Of a stretch of DNA of 64,000 bases, positions 38,240 through 51,508 are shown piece after piece. This DNA comes from Trichoplax adhaerens. Taxonomy: Eukaryota > Placozoa > Uniplacotomia > Trichoplacea > Trichoplacidae. The stretch spans positions 1,430,957 to 1,494,956 of the forward strand of contig NW_002060944.1 in the NCBI RefSeq assembly GCF_000150275.1, given 5' to 3'. Both the position numbers and the translations under genes were made by a program. The notes beneath the pieces are model-generated. The model was given only the letters and a program-made list of their open reading frames with translations. It was not told the origin of the DNA and did no database searches. Positions within the stretch are counted from its first letter, which is position 1. Every line of letters begins with the position of its first letter.

Positions 38240-38640
38240 GGTAATGACTAATCTTCGCAATGTAGAAATTACAGTACTTGTTGTAGTGGATCTTCAGGTT
38301 AGCCCGTGATACCTTGTATAAAATGCAGCTCACGCTTTCCTACTAGTTAATTGATTTGATTGAAGCTTAAAAGTCGTCGGATTCTCCTTTTATAAGATTC
38401 TTGCTGTAACAGTGAACTGATCGTTTTGTATTATAGCAATGGTAATGACTAATCTTCGCTATGTAGAAACGACAGTACTTGTTGTAGTGGATCTTCAGGT
38501 TAGCCCGTGATACCTTGCATAAAATGTAGCTCACGCTTTCCTACTAGTTAATTGACTTGATTGAAGCTTAAAAGTTGTCGGACTCTCCTTTTATAAGATT
38601 CTTGCTGTAACAGTAAACGGATTGTTTTGTATCATAGCAA
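38240..38640. repeat. 201-base direct tandem duplication
   Basis: The segment beginning GGTAATGACTAATCTTCGC at 38240 recurs at 38441 with about a dozen differences over 200 bases, ending GTTTTGTAT(T/C)ATAGCAAT. Both units keep GTAGTGGATCTTCAGGTTAG, GCTCACGCTTTCCTACTAGT and CTCCTTTTATAAGATTCTTG. No long open frame. The high identity indicates a recent event. Confidence 0.93.
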
Positions 38641-39891
38641 TATCATGCTATGCACATATTTAAGTTTACTAAAATTGCTAGACACGATACAGCAAGCATT
38701 TTGATAATATAACATGTTGATACTTTGTAATCTATGATTATAACTATAACTTATCTATTATAATTACTGTATCAAACATGAACATTAATTAGTCTAACAA
38801 ACAGGTAAAAATGTACTATCCGCTTTTGCTTCAGTAATTTATGTGCAGAGAATCTAACCATCGATGGAACTTTTCATTTACTGTAGTATGCCAACTAAAT
38901 CTATCCTTACACGATACGTGAAATATCTTTAGAAAAATTGAAATCCTTATTTGCGTTCATCTTCTTTGGATTTAATTGTATTTGCAGTGTAGTAAAATTC
39001 GAATTATTACAATTTTCGGAATGATGTTTGCACCATGATGACCGACCGCAGTGGACGTGTTTGCAAAAAAAAATATAATGCATAATTTATAATAGGTAAT
39101 ATTAGGCCGAATTGTTGATTTCTGTTTTCATATTAGTTCATCAAACAACAGACCAAAACTTGAAGTGATAAATCGTAAGATGAGATTTATTATTATGGTT
39201 TACTTAAGATTTTGATAGCGTAACACAAATAACAGCTCTATATTAACGCTCTAACATCCCAATATTAGTCTAAATTTATATTGTCTGCACTTGATTCCAC
39301 ACCGCATCCTAATATAGTAAGTGTAGAATAGACGTAGCTGTATCTGAAATAGGATACTTCTAGTCCAGGGTAATTTGTACGGTTGGTTGGTTTAAGTTGT
39401 CAGTGACTCTGTAGTCATATATTAAAAAGCTCTTCATTGAGCTCTATTTATCGAATCTACGTCAATAAGCGATAAGAAGCAACGCTATTGCGTTTAGAAC
39501 AAAATATTATTTTTGAGTTATCATTGCTCAAGTGAATGATGATCCGTCAGCAATCTAAATAATAGCGTCAAAGTCTTAGCTATGCTTATGCCACTTAACA
39601 AATTATATCTTTGGCGCATACCTTAAAAACACGGACACGATAGGTATAAAAGTCAGTAAATATGCGCTGTACAGTTCATACATTCTATGCGAGCAATACT
39701 GAACAATAACTCTTTATTTAAATTCAATATTTTATTTCGTATCCTGATGTATCTCATACGAAATATCACCGTTTACAACTATTTTATAAGAATATATTGT
39801 ACATTATTATGTGTTTGGTAGTTTCTTACAAAATGAAGAAAGAAACGTACACACGAAAAATTCTAACCTAGAATATCTAACATTGATAGAA

Positions 39892-42800
39892 TTACGTTTG
39901 ATTTGATGTATTGCCATCTAGTTTACTAATTAATTCCTTAAAGCTCTCTCGTAATTCTCCTAGTTGCTGCCCTAAGTTATCAATCCTATGAAAGAAGCAG
40001 GTCGTTAGAAGTGAATTCGGAAATTTAAATGATAGTACATATCAGGTTGTACTATCATGGAAAAAGTAAAATTAGAGATGGATATATAGCACTTGTGGTT
40101 TATACAAAATAAGTTACATGCACCATTTTACATATCTTATTGAAAAGACACACTCCAAATTAACCTATTACTAGTAACCTTCCATTTAAATGAATGGCTA
40201 CAAAAACGTGTTATTAATAACTTTACAGTTTATTATCACCAGCAAATCCTCTCGTTTCGCTGATAGCGATTGTACCTTTTTCCTTGCTGATTTAGCTCAT
40301 TATAGATATTAGACATATGTATCAACGCGTCCTGGTTCGCGCTATCCTTCCTAGATGTTATAGCTATGCTGGAATGATTGTGGTTGTGATTTCCAATAGG
40401 AGGCTAAATATAAGTATTGTTAAGGGAAAGCTTTACTTGAAGTACGAAAAGCTAGCAAGAATGGAACTGTAACACATTTTATACCTATTTAATATCGGCA
40501 ATTTAATGAAATAAAAATTAAGCGTCTTTTCTACAATACCTTCCCCTGATAATTACGTTCATAAACCGTATGATAGCCAATGTAAAAGTAATGTCGTAGC
40601 TTCCTAGGTAAAGTACGCTCCAAATCATCTAAATACTCGATACGAGTCGATATTAATCGTAAGCCAGCCTCACGACGTACTTTATCAATATCTCCAACAG
40701 CTAAACCAACCTAGTTGATACGCGTATAGTCATTATCAATAAAAGAAAATACTGAGATTTAGTATAAAATAAGGGTAAAAGTATAATAAGCAACAAGCTT
40801 ATCTAGAATAAAGTTGACCGCTGTAATATTATTCGCGGTAAACAGGATTCGCAAATACGTACACATACATTTACAATTATCAATCTTACCATTAAATTCA
40901 TTAGAGTCACTGGCATAAGAAAAATAAAAATTACGATCATAGCCAAGGAAGTTATACTTTCTGTTAAACTCATCCTTCCAGTCTGAATATTATGAAACCA
41001 GTTCTCTTGATATTCTATCTCGCCTACCATCATATTAAGTACTTTTACCATTGACAATGGAACGTTATAAAATGCTGGCTAAGATTAAGATAAAAGCAAT
41101 GATTATATTATTAATGGATAGTATACAATACAGTAACATTCCTTAAAACTGATATAAGTGACTTAGATTGAAAATAATTACAACAGTAACGTATTTTGGT
41201 ATTTGTTCATACAAATCTTAAAGTTTAACTACTTACTTCCTTCGGATTTAGGACATAAAAGCTAACTCCAAAGGCAAACGTGAGTAGGACAACAATTTCT
41301 GATATCTACCATTTGAAGTTAATGTTCAATACCAAAGATAAAACAGTAAAGTTTAATAATTCTTCTACTTTAAAGCGGTGTATATCATAAAACGACATAG
41401 TACATACGTGTATACCAGTTATATTTATTTCGAAATCTAGAAAACCTACCGTATTATCCTACGTAAAATCTTAATAAATTTGAACATATGTAGTACTAAT
41501 AGTAATCTTAAGCAGCCTTGTACTGTATAAAACTGCATTGAAGACGGTAAAACTAATTACGCTTGTTGAGGTAATCATGAATAAAAACAGTGGCTCACTG
41601 GCTTATGTTCTTTTACTAAATATACATATTAAAGGGAGAATTTCGTTATTTTTAAACGAAATTTGAAAAAATTGCGAAACTACATCATATTTTACAATTG
41701 TTTACCCTTGATTGTCGGTACCAATCTAAGATTGATCATTTTTCTATTTTTCATATGTTAACTTCATACTCGTAGGTAGGTTACACATTATTCAAACTTC
41801 TATATATACTAGGACAAATAAATCTAACTTTGAAAGTTTTTGCTGTGACTGCAGCACTATACGAGCGCATATTTAAAGTACGATTTTAAATCTATCCGAT
41901 CTAGTGAGATCTACGTATTACATCGTAAAATGTGTACACTCACGTTTAGTAATGAGATAAGAACAGATTCCAACATCAGAACGAAAATACCAACATGATC
42001 TAACCTATATAGGTATAAATGACATAAAATACGTTAATAAATACATTAAATTATCTCAAAATTCTTCTATTAAAAAAGAAAAATATGATTTAAGCTATGT
42101 CTCACATTTCCATATGTAGCAATAAGTCGATATAGGCCAAAAAAATCAACAAACTATATAGGCCCATTGCAACATTAAATTCAATACGCATACCAGTTAC
42201 AATTAATAAGATATAAACAGCCAAATCAAAATAATTGGAAACTGATTTGAAGTAGGACAACCTCTAAAATATAAATATAATAAGGCGAATCAAATTGATA
42301 GAACATGTAGAGTATAAATACTAATTGCCCCCCACAGTAGCACAACTACTTTTATGCATTGATCAGCATTTTACCTGATGATAAAGTTGATATATTTCTT
42401 TCATAACATTAATATATCCAAATGTTTCCATAAAATTAGCGAGAAATATCACACCTGGAGTTCCCTAGCAAAAGCAATTTCGTTTGTTTAGTAACTTTAA
42501 ACTAAAATAAGTAGCCATAATAAACATAACGGGATCAACGGTGCTATTGTTTTATTCAGAAGCTGCATGCGTATATGATGAACAGAATTAGATGTACAGT
42601 ATGACCATCGCCATGACTTGGCTTTTCATCACCTGCTTACACAATGCATAAAAATCATGCAAAAATATTTGTCTTCGAAATCATTTTCAACCCTAGACTA
42701 GGGTTATGCTAATCCAGATATTTATTACTGGTTTTTTTAATTCTTAAATATATTCCCAAAATATAAAAATATATACAGACTTAAGTCACAAATTTTTAAG

Positions 42801-45800
42801 ACGGTATTATTATGGCTCGGATATCTAAATAAGAAATCACTTATGCTACATAACTACATGATATCTCTACTTACAAGAAGAGCTGTAGGCGTAGATGTTG
42901 TGGTATTCTTAAGATCAGAATTGTTGCCTTGAGTTTGATTTTCGACTTCAATAGCCGCAGACTGAAAATCATTAGATAGTTCATCTGATTGCTTCTCTAG
43001 CATGTTAGAACCACTCATATGCTGTCTACTGCCTATGCTTTGGTTGAAGTATGGTAGAGCTGTACTTGCTCTCGCTGCTCTTATTCCTTTATTAGCTGTC
43101 GGAGTTACAGCTGTTGGCTCTAGACCCACAGGATATAATCTTAAACCAATTATGGGTTTCCTAGTTGTATCATTGAATACCTTACTGTCTTGAAGGATGA
43201 TAACATAGGTTGTAAGAGCTACCAGGAAAATTATGTAAAGCAGTAGGTTGAAATAATATAAATATTGGCCGTATTTTTTCCTAAAGCAATGAAAATTATA
43301 CCAGGAAAGTATTTACGTGTTAGGTTCATGGCATTTTCTTTATAGATAGGAATTAGCAATTAATTGTAACTAGTTGGTAATACCATTTGAAGTTGCGTAG
43401 TTGAATTGCTAGCTCATGATTTAGTAGATCAATTTGTTTGCTCTTCACCATTGTCTAAGAATACCAGTATTGATAATTTAATGTAGTGATTACAAGAAAG
43501 GAATCATATAGTTGCTTAAATAACTCAACACTTCTAAAGTTATAAGACTTTCTCTAAAAATATATATGGCGAATCTAATAGCCATGATTACTAATACTGA
43601 TCATCAATAAATAACAATATCAAGTAACCAGTGCATAGTTTTATCTTTAGCTTTATATCATCAATTCAATAAATATTTAATTTAATTTCTACACAGATTA
43701 TTATAGCCGTAAATGTTATTAAACTAAACGTGCGATTATTCGTTGAAATCTATATTTTCCTTTACACGGCATCTGTTCGTAATGTATTCGCGATGTAAAG
43801 CTAATATGAATACTCTCACAGCAATATTGTAATTTTCATTAACTCTAAAATATGTATATTCAGTAAATAGGACTCATAATTTCATGTAGTTAAACTTCCT
43901 TTGTCCTCAATTGCAATATAACATAGTATCCTGTCACGGTGCAAATGCACCTTGAAATGATGGTATAGATTAAATTATCTTCATTTATGCGTATATCATA
44001 CGTCTTAAAGTATTTAAAGCATCAGGTCTTCATAATTAAGCTAAATTATTTTTTAAATTTGTATTTTGAACAAGATTTTAATACTGTAAAGTATGTACAG
44101 TCTGTAAGCCTGTAATTACCATTAAGGCATTATTTCTATTTTTTCGGCTTGATACTTTTTGTCTAGATTCGAATTCTGGGCCTGGATCGATTAACGTAAA
44201 ATCGTAAAAGATTTCTTTGATCTAGAATTATGATAGCAAATTTGATATTATGTCTACACGTACGAAACGTATCATATCACACGATATGGAGCAAGTCGTA
44301 CCTGAGAAGATTCAGAACAATTAGATATAATGGTCTCATTAGATAGATATTGGTAACTTATACAAGAATCCATTGCAACCTAGAGGACACAGATATTCTG
44401 TAGCTTTATTTACTAATTCACTTGTTAAACCCTCTGAACCTGACGTTATCAAATGTATTAGCTTCCACATTTTCTTACTTTGGCAGCGTTTGGCAATTTT
44501 TCTACCATATGCTGCATGCATGTTAAGCCGTCCTTATGAACGCGTTTTAATAATTCTTTGCCCCTGGAATGAGGATCAAATTGTAATTTAATTTCAGGAG
44601 AGATTTTAGGAAGAAACAAAGCAAATTTATACAAGTTTAAACGTTTATAATGGCTTATATAGTAAGATAATTCGATAGTCAGATACGATTAGAATCGAAA
44701 AAGGATAGTTCTAAATAATTGAAACTAGTGACGTAGTCTATTGATAATTCTATTTCTACAGATTCATAGTAAAATATGTCTGTAGCACATAATCATCTTT
44801 CAAAAACTTCTTTATAGATCAATACTTTGTATTTTAACCTACTGATTATGGTTAATTAGCGTAATTGCCACACTCTCCTGGCAGTTTATTACAGCAACAT
44901 CTAAACAACTGTAATTTTCTTCGTCAAGACTATCTATTTTGGCACCATGTCTTAGCAGCTCGATAACAATACCATTATATCCTTTGGCTGCAGCTACGTG
45001 CAATAGCGATTGCTTGGTTTATTGGAATAGACGTGAAAAAAATATAAGTTTATGAAACACCTAGAACACATAGTAATCTCAAATTTACATATTAAATTGT
45101 TCTCTGATATATAATTCGGATAGTTCAAGTTTATACACATATGCACTATATAGAGTGTAATACTTACAGCATTGGCATTTGGAGTGTTGATGGAAACACC
45201 ATGTTTTAATAATACCTGTACAATTTTAATATAGCCAGCGTTAACTGCAATTTCTAGAGGCGTCATGTAACTGCAATCTCTAAATAGTACAAAAATCAAT
45301 AAACCGCAGCTTGAATACTACGTTAGATTATATGCACGCGTACCGTACTTTAATTTAACACTGTATGTGTATATTTGCTGTCAAGTACGGTATTTTGGCT
45401 TTAACGTATTGCTATTAAATTAATCTGCCTCTCCGGTGTACTCCAAATTATATTGCACTAATGGCTCAATCCGGGTTTTATACTCGTTCATTTGAACGGG
45501 TAATTTACGAAATTAACGCAAAAACTGAACTGTAAACTTTAATTTAGGTTATATTTCCAACTTTATGATAACATTCCATGGCTCTAACTTATTATAAGAA
45601 AATAATGTAGATTATAGCAATAATAGATTTCAGTATAACTTTACCGTCTTTCGGCATCGGCTCCATTTTTCAAGCAAAATTGTACAGTTTGTTTATGGCC
45701 GCCGACTACAGCAACATGTAAAGGTGTACGAGATTTATCTCCCAAATGATTTATTAGTGGCGGCGCCCGTCGACAAATAAATTGTATGATTGGTTGATTT

Positions 45801-48800
45801 TCAGTTCTGAATCAAAAAATATACGGGGTTAGAGCAGATAGATAATTTTAATATCGAAGCTGCAAGACCAATGAATTTCTCACTTAGCACTCTTTCTATT
45901 TTAGGACTGAAATATTTCAATTAAAAGATTGTATGTGAAGATAAAAACAGTTAGTTATATCTATTACATCTTAACTGACAATAACATAAGGGTAAAATTC
46001 GTTTAAGTAAAAGTGTATACGAAAGGTAAATTATGTTTAACAAAAATCCAGTAGGTATTTAGAGTGAGATGTGAATTGAACATGATTATACTATTAAACA
46101 ACACCGATAATTATTGATTACTTTAATTAACGAATTATCTAATTCTATGGCTAAGAAATTTAAAGCCTATTATGCTTTCACATCAGAATGCAATTAGTTT
46201 CCGTAATATTTCAGGGAAATTTATATCCATACAACTTTAAATTGTAGCAAAAACTCACTTACTTGCACGCGAGATGGAGAGAAGTATTATCATCTTCATC
46301 GATGCTATCAATATTGCTGCCATTTTCAGCAAGCAAAGAAACAACCTTTTCGAAATTAACATTAAATAAAACTGTACTAAGTATATTGTACCTTAATTCG
46401 AATAAGAAGAAGAATTAATCTCATATGTACAAACAGTATAAGTTATACATTATAATGGCCATTTTCAGCTGCATAATGAAAAGCAGTTCTTCCATGAGTA
46501 TCTGGTTCATTTATTAATGCTTGCGCTCCTCTCTAAGTAATCCAGTCATCATGCAATATTCATATATTGTGTAACATTTTATTAAATAATTTAGTAAATA
46601 TCTGACCATCTATCTTACATTTAGTAAATCTTTTAGAATTTCTAAACGATCGAAATTCGCGGCGATATGTAAGCAAGACTGGTTCTTATCGTCCATGATC
46701 ATACAACTGGCTCCCTGGTCGAGCAGAAATTTTACTATCTCTGATTTGCCATTTTCTATTGCAAGAAGCAAGGCAGTTTTGTGTCTACCATCGACACTAT
46801 CAATGTTTGCACCCTATTAACAGCATGGATAATATAATTTCATCCAATACACTCAAAATAGTCAAAGAAGTCACGCAAGCGTTCTTACATTTTTCAGTAA
46901 TAATTGAATAATTTTTTTATGACCATAACACGAAGCAAGATGGAGTGGAGTTTTATAGCGATAATCACGACATTCGATATCTACATTACTCGCAATTAAC
47001 AGCTCAACAGCACTGCGTTGGCCAGAAATAACAGCAAGGTGGAGTGGAGTCTGTCCTTGTTTCTGTTCAATATAATATAGTGTGCCAGAATTTGGTAAAT
47101 TGTTTCAATTACTGATTTTATTTTCTGTTACTTATTTCGATTTCTACTTTAAACATTAATTATTGAAAGAATTAGCACTAAAGCGTACGGTTAAAATATC
47201 TTTTTTATTAAAATTACCTGAACAGCGCTAATATCACTATTGAATTCTAAGCATAACTTGATGGCCTGGAGGATAGTAAAAGAAAAAAAATCAAAAGTTA
47301 GCGTAAAACACGTAATTCTTAATTTTTTAACGGGTTAAATCTGTATTTACTACAACCACTTACGCTTTTATAACCTCTTTGAGCGGCACGATGTAATGGA
47401 GTCTGCTTTTCGTTATCGCGGGCCTCAATTTGATCAAAAGTAGAAAAACTCGAAGATGAATGCTCTAATAGCATAGAAATAATTTCAGTCGAGCCTTTAT
47501 CGGCAGCGTAATGTATTGGTAGGCTACCATCAACTGCTTTTAGGTTTATATCGGCACCATGTTCAAGCTAAATCGAGCAAATCAAAATGAATCCATTATA
47601 ATCGCACTATATTGTTATATTCAGATTTTTTAAAATGACTAATTTTGTTCTACTTCAAAATAACCAAATATACAACACATCAAAAACGACCTGTTATATT
47701 CTTCCTATATATATTTTGTACTTTAAGTGAAAGTTTTGCACCCATTCAGAAAAATGGCTTACATTGCATTAAAATATCTTTATACGTTATCTTACAAGTA
47801 TTTACTTGTTAGAAATTGTGTACGGTAGTAGATTTAATTAAAATTACATTAATTACGTTTATAAAATTTTATTTTACAGTTAAAATCAACTTGCCAAACA
47901 AGCGCAGACTTCTTTCTTAGCTTTAACGCAGGCTATGTGCAAAGCAGTCATTTTATCATGATCAACACGGTTAACAAGTATTGGGCTTACTTCAAGCAGT
48001 GCCTAAAATAATTAAATGACAAATAAACATTACGCTTAACCCCGGAATATTTTTGTTGTTTACAAGTCACAATTTCAATTATGTTTCTGGCCTAGCTTTA
48101 CGTTACTCCGTTCGCTATGCTTACTTTGCAGGCTTCAATATGCCCCAATCGACTTGCAACATGAAGTGGAGATTCGCCATTACAATTAGATAATGTTGTC
48201 GATCCATTCAGAGTAATTAAAACCTTCAATGCATCTACAGAGTTATGCTTCGCAGCTATTAGCAACGGTGTTACTCCATCTCCACCGATGCAATCAATAT
48301 CTACAATTAAATTAAAAATATATAATGAAGTAATAATTGTAGTAGAACCAGAAAGAAACTGACTTATCAAGTGTAGAACTTGAAAGAACAGTGAGAAATA
48401 ATATTACTGTTGAACCTGATAAAACTTAAGAGAAATTGATCAGTGAAAATCGAAAAATATTTGTTTGGCTGTATTTAAGGACATTACGGGAGCACTTTCT
48501 CCTAAAATGATCGTCTTCGAACTAAGAAAAAATTCTAATCACCGCGTATCTTAGACGATTGGTGAGAAATTATACGTCGGCTTTGAAAGTAAATGACAAT
48601 TTTATGCTAAAAGCGAATTGTTTCGTTATCAAAAAATCAATAAATCTTAAAAAATCTTAGTGAATACATTAGTAATTCTTGAAATTTTATAATTAATGGA
48701 TTTAAAGCGAGACCAATACATTCAAATTTTCTCAATAAATATTTATGTGAGATAAGTATTTCTACTGCTATTTTTTAATCTGAACTTCATAATTTAAGCA

Positions 48801-49713
48801 TTCTACCATAGTCTATACATCATAATATAATTGATCTTTAGACTGAATTCAAGGATTTGATATCTAGCAAGCTTGAAACTCAAGTTTTTATAGTTATATA
48901 ATGTTATTTTTCCTTCGCTATTAATAACTAAATTGTATTCTTTGATAATATTTCTGTCAGTTTCTTAAATAGTTCAAGGAATATAGCGACAGAAAATGCT
49001 AATTTAAAGGTAAACTTATTGTTTTTAAACTTCTAGCCATGTTTCCTTCTTGATTCTATGTGACATTATCAAGCAGGAGGTAACTACCTCTAATGTTGAC
49101 AAACTTAAGTGAAAATGTTAAGAATACGTCTTTCGATTATTTCGCCACCGTACCTTGTACTATTTATTTTTATTCATGGTAACCGAATTAATAATTTATT
49201 ATTTTCATGAAATTTCGTATACAACGGAAATAAAACAAAATATACCTGCTCCATAGCGTAGTAAATACTTCACGACATCGATTCGATTATACTTGGCAGC
49301 ATAATGAAGTGGCGAAAGTTTATGGCGATCCAAGCGATTACATTCGAATTTATCGTGCACTATATCACTGTCAGACAAATAATCTTCAAGAATATCGATA
49401 TCCCCAGATTTAGCAGCCTAATTGAAGGCATTCTTATTAAATCAGAGCTTTTATAAATAATTTAACAGGGAATCGATTTATATATTGCGATACAAGCTCT
49501 AGTTATGGCGATAAACATTAATTTAGTATGCTGTATTTCTATCAGACTCATTGCCCTTACCCAAAAAAGATCTCTGGTGCTGTTTTCATCTGGATTAAAT
49601 TTAGCATCACTAATAATAGAGCCACGAATTTCTAACGGTATTTCCTTATTGTTTGGCAAGTTAGCGAAAGCCACCTTATTTTTACCCCAAAACCTTAAAT
49701 TTGCTAAAGACAT
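39892..49713 (-). CDS. TRPA1-like: TRPA-type ankyrin cation channel, copy 2
   Basis: Tandem paralogue of the channel at 28392-36202. Twenty-six exons: 49561-49713, 49246-49417, 48125-48300, 47895-48002, 47364-47567, 47218-47265, 46889-47062, 46619-46813, 46449-46532, 46263-46345, 45645-45806, 45168-45279, 44843-45012, 44479-44563, 44302-44379, 44120-44221, 43384-43454, 42875-43280, 42375-42464, 42106-42263, 41944-42004, 41237-41305, 40890-41078, 40540-40710, 40276-40403, 39892-39985. Total 3,543 bases, 1,180 aa. The start MSLANLRFW (ATG 49713) aligns with MSITNLRIW of copy 3; an ATG-less extension upstream is open but unlikely. Exon 4 ends at a GC donor (TTG then GCAAGT). Pore MMVGEI (E1007), VGLAVGDIDKVRREA after S6, short coiled-coil end. 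The S1-S2 exon is 406 bases, with an extracellular loop carrying several N-x-S/T sites (NQS, NQT, NNS, NTT). Pre-S1 Cys at 629 and 648. Confidence 0.93.
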
Positions 49714-51073
49714 AGTTGGTCCTTCCTGTATCGCAGCATACAAGTAACTTTCAGATTATACTATAGGTTTATAAATTATACATTTCATGTAACCTAATAA
49801 TGTAACATTTGTTTCTAAAAATAATACGTAACCCAATTAATTTAACCTTATGTAAAAAGGAGACCTTCCTAATAACTATATGAAGAACAGTTTAGGCTTC
49901 TGACGTAATCAAGATTTATTTGCTTTAGTATTGTTGTCGTAATTTTGATAATTGTCAGTCTATTGCTTAATTTCATTATTACTGTCGTAAACAACGGCCA
50001 GTTACCATATTACCTACTGATGCACTTTAAGTTAAATTAGGGGTGTAAATAGATATAGATTACAACCTCTATTATATTATAATTGATAACAACTTTATAT
50101 TACAAAAATAGAAATGATCTATAACACAGCTAGAGTACGCATATTTTAGAATAATCTTTAAATATTCTTTAAATACAAGGCGAAGCCATTATTACTAGCA
50201 TTGGATTTCATTTCTGAATGAGATCACAAAACAACTTTTATATCTTATTATTTTACCGATAGCGGTAAAATTCATAAATATTATCCATTAATCTAAATAT
50301 TAATTTCCCAACAATAGTATCGATGCGCTATCACAAAGTCGACATTAACAATTTTTAGCCATAGACATGGAACTGCAATCATAATTTTAATTGCATACAT
50401 AGCACATTACAGCGATAAATTCTCCTAAAAAGGTCATTATATATAATGGTTACTAAAGTTTACCTAGTCAAATCGACACCGTTTTTGCATTTGATGGAAT
50501 CACTAGTATAGGTTCAGTGGCTGATTATCTTGCTACATTCATTAATGTAGCTATGAGAATGAATGAGATTATATTGGACGATTCCTAAATTTTCATGCTT
50601 AGTGATTTAATGCAAATATGCCTGTGCCAACTGCCATAATTTCTTGTTGTTTTATGTTATTTTCTAAAATTTTTACAATGGTAAGGCAGAATCTTTCAAC
50701 TACACCTGTGATCATAATATTATTAGTAAAAATTATTAATCGCTAAATGCAAAAAGGCGGCCTGAGTTTTCATGTACATAACATGATATACACACTAGTG
50801 ACAGGCTTTGTCGTTTACCGTGTAGATAATATATAATCGATCATTTTGCAAAATGGCCGATTGTCCATACGGTACACGACATAAACATATATAAAGTTGG
50901 ACAAATATCACATTTTTTATTATGTCTCTAGTCGAAATACAGTACTTAGAGATATTGTAATGTTAACCAATTCGGCCAAAAAATCGATCAGTTAAATTTA
51001 TCGTTTTATCAGTCATAAAAATTAGTTGAAAAAAAGCAACAAAGCAAAGTAATTCATAAATTAAACTCCATAC
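49714..51073. other. Spacer upstream of TRPA copy 2
   Basis: Very AT-rich; no exon, repeat or RNA gene seen. No further ankyrin exons follow the relic at 51074 in this stretch. Confidence 0.5.
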
Positions 51074-51508
51074 CTGCTCCATAATTGAGTACTTTCTTAA
51101 CAGTGTTATCGCGATTATATTTAGCTACGTAATGAAGGGCGGATATTTCGTATTGATCGAGTACATCGCGATTGAAACCATTACTGCTCTTATAATGATT
51201 AAAATATCGATCAAGGATATCTTCATCGCCTGATTTAGTAGCCTATATGTTTAATTATTGAAACATTAAGAATACTGTAAAAGTTTCAGAAGTTTTATTC
51301 ATTTTGTGACTTATTCGAAGCGCTTCATGCAGGACATTACTTACGTCAATATTTATTCAAAAAAGATCACGATTACTGCTTCATCTGCATTTCGTCTAGA
51401 TAGCTCGTGTATTTCCGGCGGATTTTAAATTTGTATCAATTTACAATCTCGACCATTGATCGTATGGACTCTGCTTCTGTTCCATGGCGGTAGGCTAGCT
51501 AGTGACAT
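51074..51508 (-). pseudogene. Relic of a fourth TRPA copy (exons 1-2 only)
   Basis: 51074-51242 is an intact ankyrin exon (ATKSGDEDIL..., SALHYVAKYNRD, VLNYGA) with good acceptor and donor, 169 bases, in the same phase as exon 2 of the three full copies (169, 172, 166). Upstream, 51358-51508 resembles exon 1 (MSLASLPPW against MSLANLRFW, then an EIHELSRRNADE-like stretch in a second frame and a terminal CGTGATCTTTTTTG). It has an in-frame stop, a net frameshift (151 bases instead of a multiple of three) and no GT donor. No exons 3-26 were found downstream. Alternative: exon 2 could serve as an alternative 5' exon of copy 2, whose exon 3 has a compatible phase. Confidence 0.75.

Larger units (their letters stand above)
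36203..39891. other. Spacer between TRPA copies 1 and 2
   Basis: Contains two weak + strand ORFs (36709-37229), a TACTGTAC cluster (37275-37440), a 156-codon open frame on - (37598-38068), and a fresh 201-base tandem duplication (38240-38640). The remaining sequence shows nothing recognisable. Confidence 0.5.
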
